From an uncultured Clostridium sp. (GTDB lineage: Bacteria; Bacillota; Clostridia; TANB77; CAG-508), in assembly GCA_947567695.1 (NCBI GenBank), contig CANONT010000010.1:1-42000 (forward strand): a DNA stretch of 42,000 bases. The letters are read 5' to 3'. Under the pieces are notes generated by a model, which was not told the DNA's origin, did not search any database, and saw only the letters and a list, made by a program, of their open reading frames with translations. Below, piece by piece: positions 10,782 through 19,940 of this stretch. Made by a program: the position numbers and the translations under genes. Numbering within the stretch: the first letter of the stretch is position 1; the number at the start of each line of letters is the position of its first letter.

Positions 10782-11564
10782 TTACAATAAATCATAAAAA
10801 TTCTTAAACTCATAGCCTTCTTCTTTTAAATAATGAATCGAATCTTTTAAAATAGAAGGTGTATCATTTACATCAGAAGTATCATGCATTAAAATAACTA
10901 AAGTACCTTTATTTTTAGCAGACTTTTTTAAGTTTTTCAATAATTGACTATTACTGCATTTTTTGACAGAATCGTTGTTTAGGCAATTCCAATCAATATA
11001 GGAGTAATTCATTTCAGAAAGAAGTTTGGTTGCTTCTTTTTTCTTTGCTTTATAATGAGAGGACATATAACCATTCGGAAAACGAAATACATGAGAACAA
11101 TAATTTTCAATGCCAATGGCTTTTCCAATTTCCTTGTCAGTATCTTTGATCTCAGAAGTAAAACTATCTGCACTTTTATATAATTTTTTGTTATTATGAT
11201 TGTATCCATGATTAGCAAGGTAATGACCTTCTTCGTAAGCTCTTTTGGCTAATTCAGGATGTTCTTTTACATGTTTCCCAATGACAAAAAAGGTGGCTTT
11301 TACATCTTCTTCCTTTAAAATATCTAATATTTTTCCAGTGGCTTTTATGGTTGGTCCATCGTCAAAAGTAAGATAAGCAATTTTTTCTTCTTTTTTGGTT
11401 AAAGAAGATAGCTTTTCTTGTAAGGTTTCATCAATTACGCTGTTAGTAGTTAATTCAATAGCAAAAGAGAAAGGGTTACTAAAATAGAAAAATAAAGAGG
11501 AAAATACAAGGCAAAAAAGGCAAATGGTAAATAGCATTTTTTTGTTTAAAATAATGACTTTCAT
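10782..11564 (-). CDS. Polysaccharide deacetylase (NodB domain), membrane anchored
   Basis: Removes N-acetyl groups from cell-wall or surface polysaccharide outside the membrane. The 260-residue product has an N-terminal membrane segment (about residues 9-30) and then a NodB domain: AYLTFDDGPT holds the catalytic and metal-binding Asp pair, NHGYNH the metal-binding histidines, RFPNG motif 3, YIDWNC motif 4 and VILMHDT motif 5. All key residues are present, so it should be active. It closes the minus-strand pair with the glycosyltransferase at 11636-12325, another wall gene. I cannot tell which polymer it acts on. Confidence 0.9.
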   Translation of the reverse strand: MKVIILNKKMLFTICLFCLVFSSLFFYFSNPFSFAIELTTNSVIDETLQEKLSSLTKKEEKIAYLTFDDGPTIKATGKILDILKEEDVKATFFVIGKHVKEHPELAKRAYEEGHYLANHGYNHNNKKLYKSADSFTSEIKDTDKEIGKAIGIENYCSHVFRFPNGYMSSHYKAKKKEATKLLSEMNYSYIDWNCLNNDSVKKCSNSQLLKNLKKSAKNKGTLVILMHDTSDVNDTPSILKDSIHYLKEEGYEFKNFYDLL

Positions 11565-11606
11565 AGTATCACCTGTAATCTAAATATATGATATGAATTA
11601 CAAAAA

Positions 11607-11640
11607 AATGATGATTTTTTCCTCTGTTCCCAAAATCATT
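11607..11640. repeat. REP-like palindrome between two minus-strand wall genes
   Basis: Imperfect palindrome with stem AATGATTTT / AAAATCATCATT and a diverged core (GGGAACAGAGG read on the minus strand). It overlaps the stop codon of the glycosyltransferase gene. It is the same sub-family as the pairs near 28700 and 36490. Confidence 0.65.
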
Positions 11641-12325
11641 TTAGGACATTATTAGCTTCTTCTTGTGTAATATAGCCATATTGCACCATTTTATTTAAAA
11701 CATGTTTCTGACGTTTTTTAGCTAAATCTGGATTAACGGTTGGAGCGTAAACAGAAGGAGCATTTGGAACACCAGCTAACATGCTAGCTTCTAATAAAGT
11801 CAAATCTTTTGGCTCTTTCTTGTAGTACCCCATACTAGCATCATAAATGCCATAATACCCATCGCCAAAATAAGAAGAATTGACATAGATAGCAAGAATT
11901 TCATCCTTATTATAATTTTTTTCTAAATCATAGGCGGCAAAAATTTCGCCTAATTTTCTAATGATATTTTTATCTTGATTAAACACCACGTTTTTAGCAA
12001 CTTGTTGCGTAATCGTACTGCCACCTTCATCAAACTGACCATCACGAATATTGGTATAAAAAGCACGAACGATTCCAATGGGGTCAATTGCACCATGATT
12101 ATAATATCTATGATCTTCAGTGGCGATCACAGCGTTCACATAATTTTTTGGTAATTGCTCAAAAGAAGTAAAATGCTCTTGCTTCGTTATTGTCTCAACT
12201 CTAGTGATTAAAGGTTTTTCTTTTAAAGTGCTGGAGTAGTAACCAAGTCCAATGATAAATCCAAAACTGGCAATCAATATTAAAATAATAAATAAGATTA
12301 TGAACAACTTTTTAAATAACTTCAT
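11636..12325 (-). CDS. mtgA: Monofunctional peptidoglycan glycosyltransferase (GT51)
   Basis: Polymerises lipid II into glycan strands at the outer face of the membrane. The start at 12325 follows AAGAAGAGAGG; an upstream in-frame ATG (12385) lacks this. The 229-residue product has one N-terminal membrane helix, then GT51 motifs: ATEDHRYYNHGAIDPIGIVR with the catalytic Glu, EGGSTITQQVAKN, LEKNYNKDEILAIYVN and LLEASMLAGVPNAPSVYAP. There is no transpeptidase domain, so it is not a class A PBP. The symbol is by analogy; clostridial proteins of this type are usually annotated simply as transglycosylases. Confidence 0.9.
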   Translation of the reverse strand: MKLFKKLFIILFIILILIASFGFIIGLGYYSSTLKEKPLITRVETITKQEHFTSFEQLPKNYVNAVIATEDHRYYNHGAIDPIGIVRAFYTNIRDGQFDEGGSTITQQVAKNVVFNQDKNIIRKLGEIFAAYDLEKNYNKDEILAIYVNSSYFGDGYYGIYDASMGYYKKEPKDLTLLEASMLAGVPNAPSVYAPTVNPDLAKKRQKHVLNKMVQYGYITQEEANNVLK

Positions 12326-12399
12326 AAATACCTCTCTTCTTTCTACATTATATAACAAAAAGTTTAACAAAGAAATAGGATTCATAAAAAATTAAGATC

Positions 12400-12428
12400 T
12401 TTACAAAGAAATAGGCATATGATAGAAT
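12400..12428 (+). promoter_or_regulatory. Sigma-A-like promoter for dapF
   Basis: TTTACA at 12400-12405 and TAGAAT at 12423-12428 with a 17-base spacer, about 60 bases before the dapF start. Confidence 0.55.
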
Positions 12429-12488
12429 ACTAGACGATGAAATATGAGTATATTTGATTGCTTATTAGAACCTAAAGAAGGTGAAAAA

Positions 12489-13341
12489 ATGATAAAATTC
12501 ACAAAAATGCAAGGGTTAGGGAATGATTATGTGTATATGGATGCCATTCATCAAGAGATAGAGAATGAATCATCGTTAGCTCGATTCGTGAGTGACAGGC
12601 ATTTTGGGATTGGATCAGATGGTCTCATTTTAATTTGTAAAAGTGATGTAGCAGATTTCAAAATGCGAATGTTCAATTCAGATGGAAGCGAAGCAGAAAT
12701 GTGTGGCAATGGCATACGCTGTGTTGGAAAATTTATTTATGACAAAGGTTTAACAGAACAAACAACTGTAACCATTGAAACACTGGCTGGTATCAAAACG
12801 CTAACATTAAATGTAACAAACCACAAAGTTGAAACCGTTAGAGTTGATATGGGAGAACCGATTTTAGCACCAGAAGAAATCCCAGTTATGGCTATTGAGA
12901 AGCCGGTGAAAAACCTAAAAGTAAAATCTTTAGACAAAGAATTTACTTTTACATGTGTGTCAATGGGAAATCCTCATGCCATTACAGTAGTAGAAGATGT
13001 AAAAAATTTTGATGTTCAAAAATATGGAAAGATTTTAGAGGTAGCTTCTGTATTTCCTAATAAAACCAATGTTGAATTTATTGAAATTTTAGATAAAAAA
13101 CATGTCAAAATGAGAGTTTGGGAAAGGGGTGCAGGAGAGACACTAGCATGTGGAACTGGTGCTTGTGCGACATTAGTTGCTTGTAGTTTAAATGGGTTAA
13201 CAGACCGACATGCATATATAGAATTACTTCGGAGGAACTTTAGAGATTGAATGGAATCAGGAAGATCATCATGTTTATATGACAGGACCAGCGGTCACCG
13301 TATTTGAAGGTGAAATTTTAAAAGAGGATTTTAGGGAATGA
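12489..13341 (+). CDS. dapF: Diaminopimelate epimerase, with a CGG +1 site near the 3' end
   Basis: Converts LL- to meso-diaminopimelate for peptidoglycan and lysine. ATG 12489 follows GAAGGTG. Motifs: [34 protein letters not shown] with the first catalytic Cys, and [18 protein letters not shown] with the second. The zero frame ends at 13250 in a nonsense tail (RRNFRD) after CGG at 13230-13232. Skipping the C gives [11 protein letters not shown] and then [13 protein letters not shown], both standard for the DapF C-terminus, and a total of 283 residues. The next gene, dapL, supplies the substrate, so the pathway is complete here and the enzyme is presumably needed. Confidence 0.93.
13230..13232 (+). 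other. CGG +1 frameshift site in dapF
   Basis: TTA CTT CGG AGG AAC in the zero frame. Skipping C gives CTT-(C)-GGA-GGA-ACT, the conserved Gly-Gly of the DapF C-terminal strand. It is codon 248 of 284; the zero-frame stop TGA follows five codons later. Confidence 0.9.
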
Positions 13342-13418
13342 ACCTAAAGGGATAACTTAGCTGTATGCATTAAAAATGCTACATTTAAGTTATTTCTAAT
13401 TCTCCAAAGGAGGAAAAG

Positions 13419-14627
13419 ATGAGTTTTATTAATGAGAATTTTTTAGAGTTACAGGATAGCTACTTATTTTCTACGATTGCAAGAAAAGTAGCAAAATTTA
13501 CAAAAGAAAATCCAGATAAAAGAATTATTAAACTAGGAATTGGCGATGTTACCAAACCAATTGTGCCAGCTTGTTTAGAAGCTATGCATAAAGCAGTAGA
13601 TGAAATAGGAACCGTAGAAGGGTTCAAGGGATATGGACCAGAACAAGGTTATGAGTTTTTGAGAAAAGCAATTGTAGAAAATGACTATAAAGCTAGAGGT
13701 GTAGAAATTGCAGAAGACGAAATTTTTGTATCAGATGGGGCAAAGTGCGACTGTGGTAATATTGTTGATATTTTTGCACAAAGTAATAAAGTTGCCATTA
13801 CAGACCCAGTATATCCAGTTTATTTAGATACCAACATCATGTCTGGAAGAAGCATTACCTATTTACCTGTGACAGCAGAAAATAATTTTATACCAGAATT
13901 ACCAAAGGAAAAGGTAGATATGATTTATTTATGTTTTCCGAATAATCCAACTGGAACGGTATTAAATAAAACAGAATTGAAAAAGTGGGTAGATTATGCT
14001 AGGGAAAATCAATCAATTATCTTATATGATGCTGCTTATGAAGCTTTTATTACCGAAGAGAATGTGCCACATACTATTTATGAAATAGAAGGAGCCACAG
14101 AAGTGGCGATTGAATTTAAAAGTTTCTCTAAAACAGCAGGATTTACCGGTGTTAGATGTGCTTATGTAGTCATTCCAGAAGCATTAAAAGGTTACACAAG
14201 AGTGGGCGAAGAAATTAGTTTGAATAAATTATGGAATCGTAGAACTTGTACTAAGTTTAATGGTGTGTCTTATGTGGTACAAAGAGCAGCAGAGGCAACG
14301 TATTCAGAAGAAGGCAAGAAGCAGATTAGAGAAAATATTGAGGCATATTTAGAAAATGCAAAAGTTATTAAAGATGGCTTGGAAGAAGCTGGATTTACTG
14401 CCTATGGAGGTGTTAATTCTCCTTACATTTGGTTAAAGGTACCAGATGGCATGAACTCTTGGGAGTTTTTTGATAAACTTCTGGAAGAGGCAAATGTAGT
14501 GGGAACACCAGGAAGCGGATTTGGAACACATGGAGAAGGCTATTTTAGATTGACGGCTTTTGGCACAAAAGAAAATACAATTCAAGCGATTGAGAGAATA
14601 AAAAGGTTTGCTAACAAATTAAAATAG
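13419..14627 (+). CDS. dapL: LL-diaminopimelate aminotransferase
   Basis: PLP enzyme that makes LL-diaminopimelate from tetrahydrodipicolinate in one step, the DapL route common in Clostridia. The start follows AAAGGAGG. The 402-residue product has the DapL opening [59 protein letters not shown] and the PLP-lysine region [16 protein letters not shown]. It lies 77 bases after dapF and probably shares its transcript. There is no frame break. Confidence 0.95.
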   Translation: MSFINENFLELQDSYLFSTIARKVAKFTKENPDKRIIKLGIGDVTKPIVPACLEAMHKAVDEIGTVEGFKGYGPEQGYEFLRKAIVENDYKARGVEIAEDEIFVSDGAKCDCGNIVDIFAQSNKVAITDPVYPVYLDTNIMSGRSITYLPVTAENNFIPELPKEKVDMIYLCFPNNPTGTVLNKTELKKWVDYARENQSIILYDAAYEAFITEENVPHTIYEIEGATEVAIEFKSFSKTAGFTGVRCAYVVIPEALKGYTRVGEEISLNKLWNRRTCTKFNGVSYVVQRAAEATYSEEGKKQIRENIEAYLENAKVIKDGLEEAGFTAYGGVNSPYIWLKVPDGMNSWEFFDKLLEEANVVGTPGSGFGTHGEGYFRLTAFGTKENTIQAIERIKRFANKLK

Positions 14628-14669
14628 GTTAGAGTAAAATTTTGTTTTGAGGAAGGAATTAGAGTAAAA

Positions 14670-15224
14670 ATGAAAGAACAATTTTTAGAATTATTAAAAA
14701 CAGTAAAAAGAGAAGGAATGGAAGAACTAATCAGTTTTTTAGAAAAATCAGACTTTTTTATAGCACCAGCTAGTACAAGATTTCATGGAGACCATGAAGG
14801 AGGATTAGTAGAACACAGTCTAAAAGTATATGAAATATTAAAACATAAAATACAAAATTGCATTATGCCAATTGAAATACCAGAAGAATCTATTATTATT
14901 ATCGGTCTATTACATGATATTTGCAAAACAAATTTTTATAAGGTGGATTATAGAAATGCTAAAAATGAATTAGGAGTATGGGAAAAAGTGCCATATTATA
15001 CAGTAGATGATACCATACCATATGGGCATGGAGAAAAGTCGGTTATGATGATCACTGAATATATTAAATTAACACCAGAAGAAAAATATTCTATTCGTTG
15101 GCATATGGGATATACAGAGCCAAAAGAGAATTATAATGCAATTGGAAGTAGTTATAAAAAATATCCAATTGCTTTATTGACACACGAAGCAGACTTAGAA
15201 GCAACTTATCTATATAATGTATAA
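14670..15224 (+). CDS. HD-domain hydrolase
   Basis: 184 residues with the HD-superfamily pattern: HGDHEGGLVEHSLKVYEIL, then GLLHDICKTNFYKV, and a later IRWHMGY. These would bind one or two metals for a phosphohydrolase reaction. The substrate is unknown. The fold resembles the HD proteins often annotated as phosphohydrolases near DNA-repair genes in Clostridia. GAGGAAGGA lies before the start. It sits between dapL and ruvA in the same direction. Confidence 0.8.
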   Translation: MKEQFLELLKTVKREGMEELISFLEKSDFFIAPASTRFHGDHEGGLVEHSLKVYEILKHKIQNCIMPIEIPEESIIIIGLLHDICKTNFYKVDYRNAKNELGVWEKVPYYTVDDTIPYGHGEKSVMMITEYIKLTPEEKYSIRWHMGYTEPKENYNAIGSSYKKYPIALLTHEADLEATYLYNV

Positions 15225-15248
15225 ATTAAATTAGGAAGGAAAAGAAAA

Positions 15249-15890
15249 ATGTTAGCATATATTAAAGGAACCATAGAAATGAAAATGACAGGATATGTTG
15301 TAATTGATGTAGGAGGGTTAGGTTACAAAATATTCATGTCAGACGTAGGAATTGAAAAAATAGGAAACATAGGAGAGACTGTAAAGATACACACTTATTA
15401 TAAAGTAAGAGAAGATGACATTAGTATCTTTGGGTTCAATACTTTAGAAGAGTTAAAAATGTTTGAATTGTTAATTAGTGTAAGTGGTGTAGGTGCGAAA
15501 ACAGCATTAACAATGTTAGCTGTCTGCGAACCATCTGAATTTGCATTAGCTGTTATTTCAGAAGACGTTAAAACATTAACAGCCATACCAGGAATTGGTG
15601 CAAAATCAGCCCAAAGAATTATTTTAGAATTAAAAGATAAAATAACAAAAGAGCAACAAATTGAAAAAATAGATGAACAAGTAAATAGTAAGTCAAAAAC
15701 GAAATCGGGAACAGACAATAAATTACAAATAGCAATTGAAAATAATAACAAAGTAGCAGAAGCTATGGCAGCACTTCAAGTATTAGGATATAATAAAAAA
15801 GAAATTGAGAAGGCATTTGCTAAATTAGAGAAGGATGAATTATCAACAGAAGAATTGATCAAAAAAGGACTAAATCTTTTAGGTTTGTAA
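15249..15890 (+). CDS. ruvA: Holliday junction branch migration protein RuvA
   Basis: Tetramer that binds the four-way junction and directs RuvB. The 213-residue product has the N-terminal OB fold (MLAYIKGTIEMKMTGYVVID, DDISIFGF), the paired helix-hairpin-helix segments (LLISVSGVGAKTALTML and LTAIPGIGAKSAQRIILELKD) and the C-terminal RuvB-binding domain (NKVAEAMAALQVLGYNKKEIEKA). ruvB is not in the window. The ribosome binding site is GGAAGGA, eight bases before ATG. Confidence 0.95.
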   Translation: MLAYIKGTIEMKMTGYVVIDVGGLGYKIFMSDVGIEKIGNIGETVKIHTYYKVREDDISIFGFNTLEELKMFELLISVSGVGAKTALTMLAVCEPSEFALAVISEDVKTLTAIPGIGAKSAQRIILELKDKITKEQQIEKIDEQVNSKSKTKSGTDNKLQIAIENNNKVAEAMAALQVLGYNKKEIEKAFAKLEKDELSTEELIKKGLNLLGL

Positions 15891-15928
15891 AATTTATCAA
15901 TTGATACTTAATAAAAAGGAGGGCAAAA

Positions 15929-17573
15929 TTGAAAGAGGAAAACGATTCATTATCAGAAGAACAAAGCATAAGTAAAAAAGGAAAAATAATAAGAGCTATG
16001 TATGTTTTATTTACTTCTCTTGGATTATTTGGTACTTTCACCTACAATATTAAGCATGGAGAAGTAGATAAAAATGTTAAAATAGAATCTAATATGGATA
16101 AAGAGAGAAGGAGTCGTTTTGCAAAATCTTTAGAAGCAGTAACAGATAATGAAGGTATCATTAATAGAGTAATTGAAAATAGACGGTGAAGAATTTTCAA
16201 AAGACACAGGATATGGAGAAAAAATAAGGCAGATTTTAGTCCAAGCATTAAATCAAATGGATCAAAACTTTCCTATGAATGCAAGTAAAAAGGGGACTTT
16301 GGCAATTACGAAAGAAGAATATAAGAACCATTTTATAGAGGCAATTTTAAGTGTAGATGATATTATTTATGCCAATAGGGATGATGAAAACCAATATACT
16401 TTATTTTTTGAAAAGCAACCAGTTTCAGCAACTTATACAGTAAGTCAATCGAAAAATGAATTAGGAATGATTCCTGAAAATATTATAATGATTACCAATA
16501 GAGATGACATGATATATTCTTTGTTACATGAAACAGTGCATGTCGATCAGCCATTACGTAATTCTGACAGCATTTGTTCCTATTTCGATGTTACAGAAAT
16601 GCTTAAAGATGGTAGTGCTAACCATAAGGCAGAATATATAAGAGAGCTTGATGCAGAAAAAGACAAACATATATCAAAAAACGGCTACAAATTGGAAACA
16701 GTTTTATATAATAAATTGTCATATTTAGTAGGAGAAAAAGAAATGTATCAATATCTAAAAAAACATGACATAGATTTAATTTCTTTTTTATCAAACAAAT
16801 TAGATAAAAAATATGGAGAAGGCACTGGCTTGACATTTTACCAATATATAACTAATTTATCACTTTGGTCTAAAGTTCATCGAAAGGAAGTAACGCAAGA
16901 AGAAATAGATAAGATATTGGAAGAAATAGAGACAAAGGAACAATATATACGAGAAGAAAGTGGTCAACTTGATGAAAACAAACAACAAATATTAACCATA
17001 AATAATAATTATAAAAAAATGCTAGAAACAATTAAAGCAAAGGGAGACGGTCAAGGGATTCCTTTTGACGAATTAACTGATTGGGTGAGAAACTATGAAC
17101 TAAAAGGATTGGAGGAGCTAACTCTTAGATGTGTGAACCAAGATATAGAAAAAATTTCTAGTAAAAAGGAAGCACTAGATTACATTCAGTTATGGGATTA
17201 TTATAGAAATAGATGTTTAGTATCTGAAGATTATGAAGGAAAGGAACAAACATCAAAAGAGTGGAATTTTGAATCTGTTTATAAAGTCCAACATAAGTTA
17301 TATGAAAAATGCATGGAATATGGAGCTCTTAATATCCAAGATGAAAAATTATTTGACTGTTTAATAGAATCTCAGTTATATGATTTGAGCAATACAACAA
17401 TTTCACATACAGATACCTTAATTATTTCAGATCCCTATCTAACCAGTGAATTTTCCATAAGCGAACTTGCAGATGGAACGAAACAATATCACTTTGAAAA
17501 ACAGTACGAAACAGATAATGTGAAAGGAACTAAAATTTTAGCAGAATATGAACAAGAAAAGGAAAAAGAATAG
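15929..17573 (+). CDS. Membrane-anchored HExxH protein of unknown function, with an internal CGG +1 site
   Basis: Family not recognised. Start TTG 15929 follows AAGGAGGG. The zero frame runs 86 codons, then CGG TGA at 16184-16189. Skipping the C joins it to the long downstream frame, giving 547 residues. It has a single membrane segment at residues 21-40, and the rest is probably outside the cell. LLHETVHVDQ at about residues 198-207 holds an HExxH zinc motif (H200, E201, H204), so a zinc metallopeptidase is a reasonable guess. A Glu-rich coiled-coil stretch follows at about 330-360. Without the shift, the membrane anchor and the putative peptidase would be separate pieces, the second lacking a good ribosome binding site. 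Confidence 0.75.
16184..16186 (+). other. CGG +1 frameshift site in the HExxH protein gene, followed directly by TGA
   Basis: AAT AGA CGG TGA in the zero frame. Skipping C reads AGA-(C)-GGT-GAA-GAA and enters the long open frame that runs to 17573. It is codon 86. Confidence 0.8.
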
Positions 17574-17578
17574 GAAAA

Positions 17579-17607
17579 AAATTGCAAGGGATTTTTTTTG
17601 GCAATTT
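17579..17607. repeat. Decayed REP-like palindrome before rarA
   Basis: AAATTGC and GCAATTT frame a T-rich centre that lacks the GGGACGG core. It sits between the HExxH gene and rarA and may still work as a weak terminator. Confidence 0.5.
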
Positions 17608-17630
17608 AAAAAATTAATAAGGAGGAAATC

Positions 17631-18861
17631 ATGAATAGTAATGAGCCACTAGCCTATCGAATGAGACCAAAAACATTAGAAGAATATGTTGGACAAGAAC
17701 ATGTCATAGCAAAAGATAAAATTTTATATCGAACCATAAAAGCAGATAGATTATCTAGCATTATTCTATTTGGACCTCCAGGATGTGGAAAAACGTCTTT
17801 AGCAAGAGTAATTAGTGAAACTACCAGATATAAATTTTATAAAATAAATGCTGTTACCTCAGGAGTGGCAGATATTAAAAAGGTCGTAGAAGAGACAAAA
17901 AATTTCATGTTAAATCCAACAGGAAAAAGTATTTTATTTATTGACGAGATTCACAGATTTAACAAATTACAACAAGATGCCTTATTACCCTTTGTAGAAA
18001 ATGGGACGGTTATTCTAATTGGAGCGACCACAGAAAATCCTTATTTTGAAGTAAATAAGGCGTTAATTTCGAGGTCAATGGTAATTAAACTAAATCCCCT
18101 AACAGAAGAGCATATATATCAAGTATTAAAAAATGCGTTAGAAAGAAAAGATGGATTAGGGGAATACAACATTAAAATAGAAGATAATACTTTGAGGAAA
18201 ATAGCAGCCATTAGTAATGGAGATGTAAGAACGGCATTAAATGGATTAGAAGTTGCCACTTTAACGACACCTATACGGAGAAGATGGTTATATTCATCTA
18301 ACAGATGAAGTTATTAAAAATAGTATACAAAATAGAAAAGCAATTTTCGATAAAAATGGAGAAGAACACTATGATAATATTAGTGCTTTTATTAAATCGA
18401 TGAGAGGTTCGGATCCAGATGCTACTATATTTTATTTAGCAAGAGCCTTAAATGGAGGTGAAGATCCTTTGTTTTTAGCTAGAAGAATTGTCATATGTGC
18501 TTCAGAAGATGTAGGAATGGCAAATCCAAATGCTCTAGTTGTAGCTAATTCAGCCATGCAAGCAATCCACATGATTGGCATGCCAGAAGCTAGAATTTTA
18601 TTATCAGAAGCAGCTGTATATGTAGCAACTTCTAAAAAATCCAACGCTACCTATTTAGGAATAAATCAAGCATTAGAAGATGTAGCAACCAAGGATACGG
18701 GAGAAATACCTATGCATATACGAAATGCACCAATCGAAAAAATGAAAGAATTAGGGTATAGTGAAGGCTATTTATATCCACATGATTTTCCAGGACATGT
18801 AGTAGAACAGCAATATCTTCCAGATAAAATGTTGGGAATGAAATATTATAATCCAGATTAA
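17631..18861 (+). CDS. rarA: Replication-associated recombination protein A (RarA/MgsA), with an internal CGG +1 site
   Basis: AAA+ ATPase acting at stalled replication forks. The start follows AAGGAGG. Motifs: AYRMRPKTLEEYVGQEHV, Walker A FGPPGCGKTSLA, Walker B ILFIDEIHRFNK, sensor 1 IGATTENP, then arginine-rich ISNGDVRTALNGLE. The zero frame ends at 18308 after CGG at 18276-18278. Skipping the C gives TTPIGEDGYIHLTDEVIK, then the RarA C-terminal domain DKNGEEHYDNISAFIKSMRG, DPDATIFYLARAL, ASEDVGMANP and a normal end. The total is 409 residues, close to the family norm. The tetramerisation domain depends on the shift. Confidence 0.93.
18276..18278 (+). other. CGG +1 frameshift site in rarA
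   Basis: CCT ATA CGG AGA AGA in the zero frame, with TGA ten codons after CGG. Skipping C reads ATA-(C)-GGA-GAA-GAT-GGT and restores the RarA frame to the end of the gene. It is codon 216 of 410. Confidence 0.9.
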
Positions 18862-18891
18862 AAATTGAGTGAATAAATTTATATAAATTGG

Positions 18892-18916
18892 AAAACCTAC
18901 TAAAAAGTAGGTTTTA
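18892..18916. terminator. Hairpin abutting the start of the first TauE-like gene
   Basis: AAAACCTAC / GTAGGTTTT with a six-base loop, ending three bases before ATG 18919. It could terminate rarA transcription; if transcribed it would also limit ribosome access to the next start. Confidence 0.6.
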
Positions 18917-18918
18917 TT

Positions 18919-19263
18919 ATGGTTAAAAAAGTGATAATTGGACTGTTAGCAGGAGTAGTAAGTGGGTTATTTTCAACAGGTGGTGGTTTGATATTAGTAC
19001 CAGCCTTTATTCATCTATTAGATATAGATGATACAAAAGCAAGAGGTACTTCTGTTTTTTGTATTTTACCAATGGTAATAACCAGTAGTTTTTTCTATTA
19101 TAAAGGAAACTTTATAGATTGGAAAGTAGCAGGACTATGTGCTGTCGGCGGAGCCATAGGAGGATATCTGGGGGCTAAATTGTTAAAAAAATTACCAGAA
19201 AAGATATTAAAAATAACATTTACGATATTTTTAATTTATATGTCATATAAAATGATAATATAA
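18919..19263 (+). CDS. Half-size TauE/SafE-family membrane protein (first of a pair)
   Basis: 114 residues, mostly hydrophobic, about four membrane helices. It opens with LLAGVVSGLFSTGGGLILVP, the signature of the TauE/SafE (DUF81) anion exporter family, whose usual members have about 250 residues and two such halves. This gene encodes one half and the next gene the other. The two products probably pair to form one transporter. The substrate is unknown; sulfite or organosulfur anions are only known for relatives. No strong ribosome binding site is visible and a hairpin touches the start. Confidence 0.8.
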   Translation: MVKKVIIGLLAGVVSGLFSTGGGLILVPAFIHLLDIDDTKARGTSVFCILPMVITSSFFYYKGNFIDWKVAGLCAVGGAIGGYLGAKLLKKLPEKILKITFTIFLIYMSYKMII

Positions 19264-19310
19264 AAAAAGAAGTTTAAGAAATAAAACCCGATTTCAATTT
19301 AGGAGGCAGA

Positions 19311-19703
19311 ATGTCAGAAATAATAATAGGATTGGTATCAGGAATTGTAAGTGGAACAGGAATGGGCGGAGGAACCATCTTAATATTTCTTCTTTCTTTT
19401 TGGATGGGAATAGAGCAACATATAGCACAAGCGACCAATTTAATTTTCTTTATTCCGACTTCTATGGTAGCCATTATTGTAAATTTAAAAAACAAAAACA
19501 TTGATGTAAAGTTAGCTCTTATGATTTCTCTATTCGGTATTTTAGGTGCTATCATAGGAGCCAATATATCCATTCATATTGATGTCGGAATTTTAAAAAA
19601 ATGTTTTGGTATTTTTCTAGCCATCATAGCAATGCATGAAATATATTCCATTTTTAAAATATATGCAAAACAGTATAAAAATAGCAAAAATAAGAAAAAA
19701 TAA
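19311..19703 (+). CDS. Half-size TauE/SafE-family membrane protein (second of a pair)
   Basis: 130 residues with the repeat signature LVSGIVSGTGMGGGTILIF and HIAQATNLIFFIPTS, about four membrane helices and a Lys-rich cytoplasmic tail. GGAGG precedes the start. It complements the half-protein at 18919-19263, from which it is separated by 47 bases. The stop positions and starts make an in-frame fusion unlikely, so these look like two real genes rather than a broken one, and no CGG lies at the junction. Confidence 0.8.
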   Translation: MSEIIIGLVSGIVSGTGMGGGTILIFLLSFWMGIEQHIAQATNLIFFIPTSMVAIIVNLKNKNIDVKLALMISLFGILGAIIGANISIHIDVGILKKCFGIFLAIIAMHEIYSIFKIYAKQYKNSKNKKK

Positions 19704-19752
19704 AAATATAACTAAAAAATATTTAAGGTAGCAACTGTTGGAGGTGAGTAAA

Positions 19753-19893
19753 ATGAAATTTGTTAAAGGGGTTATGATTGGGGGATTAATTACAACTGGA
19801 TTAATGATGATGTATGCAGAATCTGATATGATGAATAAGAAAAAACTAATGAAAAAAGGAAAACAATTTGCTAAAAAAATAGGAATGATGTAA
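19753..19893 (+). CDS. Small membrane protein, 46 residues
   Basis: ATG 19753 follows a strong GGAGGTGAG at the ideal distance. The product, opening MKFVKGVMIGGLITTGLMMM, has one membrane helix and then a basic Lys-rich tail (NKKKLMKKGKQFAKK). Similar short proteins with a glycine-rich helix and basic tail are frequent in Clostridia; the function is unknown. A palindrome follows directly. Confidence 0.75.
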   Translation: MKFVKGVMIGGLITTGLMMMYAESDMMNKKKLMKKGKQFAKKIGMM

Positions 19894-19894
19894 T

Positions 19895-19933
19895 AAAGTG
19901 TGACAAGAGGGGCGTCCCTTTTTGTCACACTTT
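19895..19933. repeat. REP-like palindrome acting as bidirectional terminator
   Basis: AAAGTGTGACAA / TTGTCACACTTT around the core GGGGCGTCCC. It lies between convergent genes ending at 19893 and 19941. Confidence 0.75.
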
Positions 19934-19940
19934 ATTTTGA

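Noticed and set aside
1061..18278. prfB-like programmed +1 frameshift with a stop codon and internal Shine-Dalgarno
   Set aside because: Only one strong site (16184) has a stop right after CGG, and no AGGGGG-type stimulator lies at a fixed distance upstream. The common element is CGG itself.
18919..19703. The two TauE-like genes as one frameshifted gene
   Set aside because: Each half has its own start and stop, they are 47 bases apart, and no CGG or single-base change joins them.
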